From the NCBI GenBank assembly GCA_002336405.1, contig DDEJ01000010.1, forward strand, positions 17,816 through 26,079: DNA of 8,264 nt, given 5' to 3'. The stretch is from Rhodobacteraceae bacterium UBA1957. GTDB lineage: Bacteria; Pseudomonadota; Alphaproteobacteria; Rhodobacterales; Rhodobacteraceae. Positions 1 through 6,021 of this stretch are shown one piece after another. A program made the translations under genes and the position numbers. The notes beneath the pieces are model-generated. The model was not told the DNA's origin and did not search any database. It saw only the letters and a program-made list of their open reading frames with translations. The stretch's first letter is position 1. Every line of letters starts with the position of its first letter.

Positions 1-363
1 AAAACGCCCGGCATGGGAAACAGTCCCTGACCCAAATCGAAATTGTTGCACAAACCCGTCACCATCAAAAAGATGACGATATGCGTTTGGGAAACCCGCC
101 CTTAACGCGGGGCCGACCTTGTAATAGCTCCCATGCAAAGACGGTGGGATTTTTCCATAAATTTTCAGGGGCTGCTCGTTTATGTGGTCTGGCAGCCGGA
201 TATCAAACAGCTCAGAAAGTGTCAGCGGGTCAGCGAAAGCGGCGGACAAGCCGACATGGCTGGCAATTTGGACTGTGCCGGCGGCTCCTAAAAGACCCAG
301 TGCCTGCCGCCTATCCAGTGTTGAGTTTTGTTTTAAGTTTTGTTGTTTTAAAGATTTTTTCAT
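1..363 (-). CDS. carotenoid oxygenase (RPE65/CCD family), N-terminal part, cut by window edge
   Basis: The frame is open from an ATG at 363 to the left edge (121 codons, no stop), so only the N-terminus is seen. Residues 14-44 resemble a Tat signal: Asp-Arg-Arg-Gln at 17-20, then a hydrophobic Ala/Gly/Leu stretch, ending in Ala-Phe-Ala at 42-44 as a likely cleavage site. The mature start matches the carotenoid/lignostilbene oxygenase family: a 'G-x-I-P-P-S-L-H-G-S-Y-Y' segment (70-81), 'V-G-P' where the family often has 'N-G-P' (83-85), and the hallmark 'H-L-F-D-G-D-G-F' (97-104) followed by 'F-R-F'. Family members are beta-propeller non-heme iron enzymes that cleave conjugated C=C bonds in carotenoids, apocarotenoids or stilbenes. 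The four iron-binding histidines lie beyond the edge. A GAGAGG ribosome site (371-376) directly follows the DUF2141 stop, with 7 nt to the ATG, so the two genes are probably co-transcribed and translationally coupled. Export to the periplasm is inferred from the signal. Confidence 0.85.
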   Translation of the reverse strand, partial: MKKSLKQQNLKQNSTLDRRQALGLLGAAGTVQIASHVGLSAAFADPLTLSELFDIRLPDHINEQPLKIYGKIPPSLHGSYYKVGPALRAGFPNAYRHLFDGDGFVQQFRFGSGTVSHAGRF

Positions 364-376
364 TTGTTTGCCTCTC

Positions 377-841
377 TTACTGCAGCCGGATTGCCGTTGT
401 CTGATTTCTATCGGTTTCCCCAATCTGGATTGCGACATCGGAAAAATTTGGTGGACCAAACAATCCGTGGACATTGTTTGAAAACCCATAGGGTTCGATC
501 GGCATGCCCAGGGCATTTGTATCAAGGTCCTGATTGCCGTTCAGATCGTGAAATGCAGAGACCGCGAGGCGACCCGGCGGCAAGTCAGGTATATAATATG
601 TTATGGCACCAGCTGAATTTGGTACCAGTCTTGTGGTAAAAAAAGGCGTGCCCGAGGGGAAACCGGCCTGGGTGGTTTCGGTGAAAACTGCCAGATAGAT
701 CTTTTCGGCAGATTTGGTGTCGCTGGTGATGATCAGTGTCACGCTGTCAGCAAGGCATGATCCGCTAGCGATGGACAATGTGATAGACAGTGCGATCAGA
801 CTGCTGGTTAAAGCCTTGGGCGTTGAAAAGGCGTGTTTCAT
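377..841 (-). CDS. exported DUF2141 family protein
   Basis: This is a 154-residue protein with a Sec-type signal peptide: a Lys-containing start, a hydrophobic core at about 11-26, and likely cleavage after Cys-Leu-Ala near residue 31. The mature part fits the DUF2141 family: a beta-rich domain with 'A-F-H-D-L-N-G-N-Q-D-L-D-T-N' (96-109), 'G-M-P-I-E-P-Y-G-F-S-N-N' (112-123), and 'F-G-P-P-N-F-S-D' (128-135). The Asp/Asn-rich stretch resembles a calcium-binding loop, but binding is not shown. The biochemical role of the family is not known to me. It sits 13 bp upstream of a secreted carotenoid oxygenase on the same strand, so a shared role in periplasmic carotenoid or apocarotenoid handling is a reasonable guess. 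The ATG at 841 is preceded by an AGGA site about 7 nt away. Confidence 0.88.
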   Translation of the reverse strand: MKHAFSTPKALTSSLIALSITLSIASGSCLADSVTLIITSDTKSAEKIYLAVFTETTQAGFPSGTPFFTTRLVPNSAGAITYYIPDLPPGRLAVSAFHDLNGNQDLDTNALGMPIEPYGFSNNVHGLFGPPNFSDVAIQIGETDRNQTTAIRLQ

Positions 842-1227
842 TGCAAATCCTGTCGGTTGAAATCTTGAGATATAATCGGCGTGTCACAGGCATGAAGGAG
901 ACTGCGCGGAGCCCGCAATTGGCATTACGCAAGCGGCACGATTTATGCGTGAGTTTCGCGGCATACCCTTTCACGCGACGCCAACGGGGCGGCGGTGACA
1001 GGCTCTGCAGGCATTGCACAGGTCACTGGAACAGAATGCACCACGCGTTGTGCTGGGGTGATTGCGCTGGCTTATTTCAGGAGGTTTGCATTTTTTCGCT
1101 TGGAACGGCTCGCTAAGTCCTTTGGGCCTGCGAGCGTGTTCTAAGATTTGATCTGCGAATTTTCAGCATAGCGATCTGTGGTTTTTAAGTTTAGTCACGA
1201 GTATCTGTCTGGCAAACGGGGCATAGT

Positions 1228-1242
1228 AAGCCTTTGAGGCTT
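1228..1242. repeat. small perfect hairpin with T-run
   Basis: AAGCCT (1228-1233), loop TTG, then AGGCTT (1237-1242), followed by two more Ts on the plus strand. It resembles a minimal terminator read on the plus strand, but no plus-strand gene enters it. Read on the minus strand, where the LysR transcript would arrive, the stem is not followed by a U-run. Its role is unknown. Confidence 0.3.
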
Positions 1243-1305
1243 TTAACACTTTGTTGAGGCATATCCGCAACATGAGCGGGCTAGTCTTTTCCCAAAGCGG
1301 GTGGT

Positions 1306-1328
1306 TTTGAGGCTGTGACAACCTCAAA
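1306..1328 (-). terminator. possible LysR-distal hairpin
   Basis: A 7-bp inverted repeat, TTTGAGG (1306-1312) with CCTCAAA (1322-1328) and a 9-nt loop, lies about 50 bp past the LysR stop codon. It could end or protect the LysR transcript. There is no U-run after it on the minus strand, so a standard intrinsic terminator is not supported. Confidence 0.25.
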
Positions 1329-1379
1329 GGTGGGCGGTATTGACTAATGGTGAGAGGCATTCCCCTTTCTGCTGCTGCT

Positions 1380-2291
1380 CTACCCGTTTGCGCGGGCTGG
1401 TGCGAAACGCAGCGCGACGTCTTCAAAGCTGGCGACGAGCCGTGTCTGCCTCAGATCGGCAAGGCTGGCCAGAACGATCAGACTGTTTTCTGTTGCGCTC
1501 TCCAGCGGGCGAATGGCCAGTTTTTTACCATCATAGGTCATATCGCCGTGCGGCCGGGTAACCAGGATCGAATATCCAAGCCCGTGTCCGACCATACCAC
1601 GCACCAATTCCAGTGATGGCGAGGTATGGGCAATTTTGGGGGTCAGACCGGCGGTTTCGAACAGGCTCAGAAAAAACTGCCGACTGGGCGCTATATCAAG
1701 CAAAATCAGTGGCTCGTCCACCAGTTGCGACAGGCGCACGGCAGGGAATTCAGCCAAGTGATGACCAAAGGGCAGTGCGATATAAGGTCTGCGCAACGCC
1801 AGTTCGACACGCCGCAAGTCTTCTGGCAGGCCAACATCGTATAACATCGCGATATCCAATTGCCCGTCATAGAGCTTTTTGAGCAGTTGCTCTTCCGTCC
1901 CCTCTTGGATGTGGATGTGAACGTCGGGATAAGTCCGGGTATAGGCGTGTATCAGGCCGGGCAGAATAAGCGGTGCCAAGGTGCTGAAGCTGCCAAGCCG
2001 CAGGTCTCCCGCAATCGCTGTGCCAGCAAGCATCGCTTGGCGCTGCAGGTCTTCGGCATGGGCCAAAAGGCTGCGGGCCGAGGGCAGAATGTTGTTGGCG
2101 CTTGGCGTGGCTGAGACCCCTTGCGAATGGTGGCGCAACAACAACTGAACGCCAAACTGGGCCTCAAGCTTGCTGATCGCAACCGAGATCGTGGGTTGCG
2201 AGACGTTCATCAGTTTTGCGGCTTTGGCGATGGAACGATTGTCGATACAGGCGACGAGATATTGCAATTGGCGCAAGGTGTATTTGTTCAT
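1380..2291 (-). CDS. LysR-type transcriptional regulator
   Basis: This 303-residue protein has the normal length and order for the LysR family. An N-terminal winged helix-turn-helix spans about 4-62, with 'S-I-A-K-A-A-K-L-M-N-V-S-Q-P-T-I-S' (20-36) as the helix-turn-helix core and 'K-L-E-A-Q-F-G-V-Q-L-L-L-R' (41-53) after it. A linker helix and a periplasmic-binding-protein-like effector domain follow from about 92 to 295, including 'G-D-L-R-L-G' (95-100) and 'V-G-H-G-L-G-Y-S-I-L' (234-243). It is transcribed away from the flavin reductase operon with 112 bp between start codons. This is the classic arrangement for a LysR protein that autoregulates and activates its divergent neighbour when bound to a substrate or pathway intermediate. 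That target is an inference from position. The effector cannot be named. The start codon fits the family's usual first helix. Confidence 0.95.
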   Translation of the reverse strand: MNKYTLRQLQYLVACIDNRSIAKAAKLMNVSQPTISVAISKLEAQFGVQLLLRHHSQGVSATPSANNILPSARSLLAHAEDLQRQAMLAGTAIAGDLRLGSFSTLAPLILPGLIHAYTRTYPDVHIHIQEGTEEQLLKKLYDGQLDIAMLYDVGLPEDLRRVELALRRPYIALPFGHHLAEFPAVRLSQLVDEPLILLDIAPSRQFFLSLFETAGLTPKIAHTSPSLELVRGMVGHGLGYSILVTRPHGDMTYDGKKLAIRPLESATENSLIVLASLADLRQTRLVASFEDVALRFAPARANG

Positions 2292-2403
2292 CTGTCTATA
2301 GTAAAAAACTATTTATTAAAAATATACAATTAATTTTACCTAATCCAGAGAATCGTCTACCGTCTGAGCATTCATTATGACGTGTTTCGATTGGGAGTAT
2401 TAA
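2292..2403. promoter_or_regulatory. divergent control region with candidate LysR operator
   Basis: This AT-rich spacer separates the LysR start from the flavin reductase start. It contains a perfect interrupted palindrome, ATAGT (2298-2302), 5 nt, ACTAT (2308-2312), which includes the T-N11-A core (T2299, A2311) typical of LysR operators. A second inverted repeat, ATTAA (2315-2319) with TTAAT (2330-2334), lies beside it. The first palindrome is only about 7 bp from the LysR start codon, which suits autorepression. No strong sigma-70 promoter is clear for the plus-strand operon. CATTAT at 2373-2378 is a weak -10 candidate without a good -35, as expected of an activator-dependent promoter. GGGAG at 2393-2397 is the ribosome site of the first operon gene. 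Confidence 0.55.
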
Positions 2404-2925
2404 ATGTCTGCCGTCCAGCAAAGGCTTCAACAAGATCATCCCAAGCCGTTTTTGACGGCGATGTCGGGGGCCGTTACCCAAGTTTCGGTGGTCACCACCA
2501 ACGGCATTGCGGGGCGTTTTGGCGTCACTGTCAGTGCCTTCGCCAGTGTTTCAGCCGATCCGCCCTTGGTTTTGGTCTGCATCAACCGGCGCAGTCCGGT
2601 GGTTGAGGCGATCGAGGAAAACGGGTGTTTCTGCGTCAATCTTTTGGACGACCGTCAATCGCCAGTGGCCGATTGTTTTTCCGGTCGCAGCGACCCGTTG
2701 ACTGCCTATGATTTTTCATGTGCCAACTGGCGGGTCGAAGCAACGGGGGCGCCGTGCCTTGATCAGGCAAATGCAAATTTCGACTGCACGATTGAAAGCG
2801 CCTATGATGCCGGAACCCATCGCATTTTTATTGGTGAGGTGCAGGATGCACAGACGTCCGGTCGCGCGCCTCTCGCTTTTTCCAAGCGCAGCTATCAAGC
2901 CCTTAGCCCCCTCAATCTGGAGTGA
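2404..2925 (+). CDS. flavin reductase component (HpaC/RutF-like)
   Basis: This 173-residue protein belongs to the flavin reductase-like, FMN-binding split-barrel family. These small NAD(P)H:flavin oxidoreductases feed reduced FMN or FAD to a partner monooxygenase. Family features are the 'F-G-V-T-V-S-A-F-A-S-V-S-A-D-P-P-L-V-L-V-C-I-N' region (39-61), 'F-C-V-N-L-L' (76-81), 'H-R-I-F-I-G-E-V' (139-146) and 'P-L-A-F-S-K-R-S-Y' (156-164). It has no signal peptide, so it is cytosolic. It is the first gene of the operon and its stop lies 6 bp before the HpaB-like oxygenase, so that enzyme is the expected partner. The preference for NADH or NADPH and for FMN or FAD cannot be read from sequence. Confidence 0.93.
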   Translation: MSAVQQRLQQDHPKPFLTAMSGAVTQVSVVTTNGIAGRFGVTVSAFASVSADPPLVLVCINRRSPVVEAIEENGCFCVNLLDDRQSPVADCFSGRSDPLTAYDFSCANWRVEATGAPCLDQANANFDCTIESAYDAGTHRIFIGEVQDAQTSGRAPLAFSKRSYQALSPLNLE

Positions 2926-2931
2926 CAAAAG

Positions 2932-4407
2932 ATGATCCGCACAGGCGAAGATTACCGAGACTCGATCAAAGATGGCCGCGATGTCTGGATCAATGGTGCG
3001 CGGGTGGATAACCTGTGCGGTCATCCACAACTCAAGCCGATCATCGATGTTCGGGCGCGAATCTATGACATGCAGCATGCATCCGAGACGCAAGAGGCGA
3101 TGACCTATGAGGACGCTGGTGAACGCTTTGCCATTGGTCTGCGCCTGCCTTTTGAAAAACAGGATTGGCAAGACAAACGCGATGCGGTTGATTTGGTGAC
3201 GCGTGATATTGGCGGCGTGGTCACGCGGATGGGCGATGAGACCATTGGCGAGATGTGGTCACTTTGGGACGGCAAAGACATTTTAAACGAGATCGACCCG
3301 CGCTTTGCCCAAAACATTGAACGCCATATCCGTCAGGCGATCAAAGCCGACCCGTTTCATGTTTCAGCCAATACCGATCCAAAAGGCGATCGCTCAAAGG
3401 CACCACAGGATCAGGATCCGGATATGCTGGTTCATGTGGTTAAAGAAACCGATGCGGGCATTGTTATTCGGGGTGCCAAATACGAGACTGCGGCGGCCTA
3501 TTCCAACCAAGCGTTTTTGAAACCGACGATTGCCAATTGGGGCAATTCCGAGCTGTCTGACTATGCGCTGGGATGTATCGTGAAAATGAACGCGCCGGGG
3601 GTCAAACATATTTGCCGCACCGGATTTGCCGGCCGTGCCCCCGCTGAGGATTACCCGCTGTCCAATCGCGTTGACGAGATCGATACGCTGATGATCCTTG
3701 ATGATGTGCTGGTGCCTTGGGAAGATGTGCTGTTTTATCAACACACAAAAGCCGCCAGCTTTATTCGTGCCACATTACACCGATATTCCGCTTTTCCGTT
3801 TGTGCAGCGCACTCTGTCTTATGCTGATATGATTATTGGTGCGGCGCTGTGGAATGTACGCCAGACTGGTCTGGAAAAACAGCAGGCTGTACAGGAGAAA
3901 CTGTCGGAGCTTGCGGTTTGGCGCGAGGGGATCGATGCCTTTTTGACGGCTGCGATCGCAACCGCGCAAAAAAGCCCCAACGGATTGCTGATGCCGAACC
4001 AGTCGATGTTGATGTCTGGCCGGGTCCACGCGTTGAGCAATCTACCCCGGATGATGCATATGGCCCGCGAACTCTGCGGTGGGCAAATTTGTGTTACGCC
4101 AGATGCGGCCAGTTTTGCCCACCCGGAGACCAAGCCGTGGTTGGAAAAATTCTACACGATCAATGACGACTGGATTGCCGAAGATCGGCGAAAATTATTG
4201 GGCCTCGCCCGCGATTTGCTGAATTCCGATTACGCCGGCCACCGGTTGACGTTCCAACTGTTTGCCCAGTCGCCGCCCTTTGCGCAATTGGCTGCAGTTT
4301 ATCGCAATTTTGATTGGAATGGGCCCTTGGATCTTGCCCATGGTGCTGCCAAATTGTCGGACAACGTCTGGGGTGCCCAGAAGGTTAAAACACTCCGTCA
4401 GGGATAA
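2932..4407 (+). CDS. HpaB-family group D flavin monooxygenase (oxygenase component)
   Basis: This 491-residue protein has the full length and acyl-CoA-dehydrogenase-like layout of the 4-hydroxyphenylacetate 3-hydroxylase family. Members use reduced flavin from a separate reductase to insert one oxygen atom into an aromatic or heteroaromatic substrate. Visible signatures are the N-terminal 'G-E-D-Y-R-D-S-I-K-D-G-R' (5-16), 'T-D-P-K-G-D-R-S-K' (148-156), 'Y-P-L-S-N-R-V-D-E-I-D' (241-251), 'D-D-V-L-V-P-W-E-D-V-L' (257-267) and 'L-C-G-G-Q-I' (381-386). By eye, the catalytic Tyr and His of classical HpaB seem absent: the Arg-centred motif reads 'R-M-G-D-E' at 99-103, and Ser145 falls near the His position. 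The substrate may therefore not be a simple phenol. GGAG at 2919-2922 overlaps the preceding stop, giving tight coupling to the reductase. Confidence 0.92.
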   Translation: MIRTGEDYRDSIKDGRDVWINGARVDNLCGHPQLKPIIDVRARIYDMQHASETQEAMTYEDAGERFAIGLRLPFEKQDWQDKRDAVDLVTRDIGGVVTRMGDETIGEMWSLWDGKDILNEIDPRFAQNIERHIRQAIKADPFHVSANTDPKGDRSKAPQDQDPDMLVHVVKETDAGIVIRGAKYETAAAYSNQAFLKPTIANWGNSELSDYALGCIVKMNAPGVKHICRTGFAGRAPAEDYPLSNRVDEIDTLMILDDVLVPWEDVLFYQHTKAASFIRATLHRYSAFPFVQRTLSYADMIIGAALWNVRQTGLEKQQAVQEKLSELAVWREGIDAFLTAAIATAQKSPNGLLMPNQSMLMSGRVHALSNLPRMMHMARELCGGQICVTPDAASFAHPETKPWLEKFYTINDDWIAEDRRKLLGLARDLLNSDYAGHRLTFQLFAQSPPFAQLAAVYRNFDWNGPLDLAHGAAKLSDNVWGAQKVKTLRQG

Positions 4408-4433
4408 TTTCACACTTTATAAGAGATCAATTT

Positions 4434-4850
4434 ATGACATTACACAAACGCATCCGACCCTTTAATACAAAAGAAACTTATCCCGAACAGGACATTAATA
4501 ATGACCTTTCCCAAGCAGTGGTGGCGCGCGGGACGATGGTTTTTCTGCGTGGACAGGTCAGTCAGGATTTAGACAGCCGTGAAAGCCTGCATATCGGCTC
4601 TGCCACGCGGCAGACAGAAAAGACCATGCAGAATATAGCACTCCTGCTGGAAGAGGCGGGCACCACACTGGACAGTATCTGCAGGATTGTCGTCTATCTC
4701 ACAGACGTCCGTTACCGTGAGGCGGTGTATCAAGAAATGGGCAAATGGCTTAAGGGGGTACACCCGTGTTCAACCGGGCTGGTGGTGCCAGCCTTGGCGC
4801 GCCCTGAATGGGTTGTTGAAATCGAAGTGACAGCGGTTATCCCCGACTAA
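4434..4850 (+). CDS. RidA (YjgF/YER057c/UK114) family protein
   Basis: This 138-residue protein is close to the usual family length. Features are 'F-L-R-G-Q-V-S-Q-D' (37-45), 'Q-T-E-K-T-M-Q-N-I-A-L-L-L-E-E-A-G' (60-76), 'V-V-Y-L-T-D' (86-91) and the closing 'R-P-E-W-V-V-E-I-E-V-T-A-V-I' (123-136). RidA proteins form trimers. The archetype hydrolyses reactive 2-aminoacrylate-type enamines and imines, and RutC-like members act on catabolic intermediates. The catalytic Arg of archetypal RidA (Arg105 in enteric RidA) appears to be Ser113 here, in 'P-C-S-T-G', while the conserved Glu is kept (Glu129). This suggests a non-archetypal Rid subfamily with a pathway-specific reaction. It lies 26 bp after the HpaB-like gene, with an AAGAGA ribosome site at 4421-4426, and 10 bp before the Rieske gene. 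Confidence 0.93.
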   Translation: MTLHKRIRPFNTKETYPEQDINNDLSQAVVARGTMVFLRGQVSQDLDSRESLHIGSATRQTEKTMQNIALLLEEAGTTLDSICRIVVYLTDVRYREAVYQEMGKWLKGVHPCSTGLVVPALARPEWVVEIEVTAVIPD

Positions 4851-4860
4851 GGAGCCGGCC

Positions 4861-6018
4861 ATGACATCAGCATATGAAATTCTGGCGCAGCTCAAACGCA
4901 CTGCGTCGGGGCCAATGACCGAGGCCCGCGGCGCCGAGCCTGCGTTTTATTGGAACGAAGAGGTCGCCAGCGCAGAGGAAAATGCCATTTTCCGACACGA
5001 TTGGGTCTGCCCAGGCCTGGCCGCAGAGATACCGGACGTTGGGGATTATCTGACCTTTAGTATCGCCGGAGAGCCGGTGTTTTCGATCCGTGACAGCTTC
5101 GGAGAGATCAAGACCTATGCAAATATTTGCCGCCACAGGATGATGCAGTTGCTGCAGGGGCGTGGTCGGACGTCGCGGGTGACATGCCCCTATCATGCCT
5201 GGTCATATGATCTGAACGGACAGCTGGTTGGCGCGGGGCATATGAACCATTCTGTGGGGTTTGACAAAACCAAAATCTGTCTGCCGCAGATCCGCACAGA
5301 AATCTGGAATGGCTGGATTTATATTACGCTGAACCCTGATGCGCAAAGCATGAAAGAGGCGCTTGCACCATTGAATGATGTGGTGGCGCGCTTTGGAATG
5401 GAACACTATGTGGCGGTATTGAACGAAGAGCATGTGTGGCAGACCAACTGGAAACTGCTGACCGAAAACTTCATGGAGGGGTATCACCTCCCCGTGGCAC
5501 ATAAAGCCACTGTTGGGGCTTGGTTTGCCCCGAATAAGACCGTGTTTCCCGACCAGAGTTATGACAGTTTTACCTATCAGACTTTTGCAAAAACACACGC
5601 GGCACGCTATGGTCAGGCCCACCCAGATAACACAAGGCTGACTGGCGAATGGCGCAACACCTCAATCCTGCCGACAGTGTTTCCAACCCATATGTATGTG
5701 CTGGCACCAGACCATCTTTGGTATCTGTCCCTGCGTCCCAGAGGGGTTGGCGCGGTGGATGTGCGCTTTGGCGTTGCGATTGCGCCTGAGGTGGACGCAA
5801 TGTTGACAGATGCGGCAGAGCGGGCTGCATGGATCCGGGATTTGGTCGCTTTTTTCGAACATGTGAACGGCGAGGATCGCCATGTGGTCGAAGGCATTTA
5901 TGCCGGTTCACGGTCGTCGTTTGCCTCGCCCGGACAACTGAGTTGGCTGGAGCGTGAAATTCATGACTTTCAGAAATATCTGGCGCAGCGCTTGGCGCCT
6001 GACACACAAAGAGGATAA
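4861..6018 (+). CDS. Rieske non-heme iron oxygenase, alpha subunit
   Basis: This 385-residue protein has the two domains of ring-hydroxylating oxygenase alpha subunits. The Rieske [2Fe-2S] ligands are Cys90-x-His92 and Cys109-x2-His112. The mononuclear iron site is in 'E-N-F-M-E-G-Y-H-L-P-V-A-H' (202-214), with His209 and His214 as ligands and probably Asp339 as the third. The residue bridging the two metal centres is Glu206 rather than the Asp of naphthalene-dioxygenase-type enzymes. Glu at this place is known from enzymes acting on quaternary amines, such as carnitine oxygenase CntA. Possible reactions are therefore N-demethylation, C-N cleavage or ring hydroxylation. No beta subunit, ferredoxin or reductase is encoded nearby. 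An AAGGAG site (4849-4854) overlaps the RidA stop, and only 3 bp separate this gene from DUF1028. Confidence 0.93.
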   Translation: MTSAYEILAQLKRTASGPMTEARGAEPAFYWNEEVASAEENAIFRHDWVCPGLAAEIPDVGDYLTFSIAGEPVFSIRDSFGEIKTYANICRHRMMQLLQGRGRTSRVTCPYHAWSYDLNGQLVGAGHMNHSVGFDKTKICLPQIRTEIWNGWIYITLNPDAQSMKEALAPLNDVVARFGMEHYVAVLNEEHVWQTNWKLLTENFMEGYHLPVAHKATVGAWFAPNKTVFPDQSYDSFTYQTFAKTHAARYGQAHPDNTRLTGEWRNTSILPTVFPTHMYVLAPDHLWYLSLRPRGVGAVDVRFGVAIAPEVDAMLTDAAERAAWIRDLVAFFEHVNGEDRHVVEGIYAGSRSSFASPGQLSWLEREIHDFQKYLAQRLAPDTQRG

Positions 6019-6021
6019 CAT

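Larger units (their letters stand above)
842..1379. other. 538-bp stretch without a convincing gene
   Basis: No frame here gives a recognisable protein with a start and ribosome site. The right part holds short inverted repeats and several TTGAGG words (listed separately). A plus-strand frame at about 953-1141 is open for 62 codons but lacks a start codon and any recognisable family. A minus-strand frame ending at 1163 overlaps the end of the LysR gene and also matches nothing I know. The left end (842-910) must contain the promoter of the DUF2141-carotenoid oxygenase pair. A weak minus-strand candidate is TATATC near 869-874 with TTCATG about 16 nt upstream. The stretch may be a remnant of lost genes. 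Confidence 0.5.

Noticed and set aside
953..1141. Plus-strand open frame of 62 codons with protein-like composition
   Set aside because: It has no start codon after the upstream stop and no recognisable family; codon third positions are not clearly biased. It may be a remnant, but this cannot be supported.
1163..1426. Minus-strand 87-codon frame ending in a basic tail, overlapping the 3' end of the LysR gene
   Set aside because: It overlaps a secure gene in another frame, has no good ribosome site and matches no family I recognise.
2404..4407. Assignment as hpaC-hpaB for 4-hydroxyphenylacetate degradation
   Set aside because: No other hpa pathway genes are present, the catalytic Tyr and His seem changed, and the neighbours point to a nitrogen compound.
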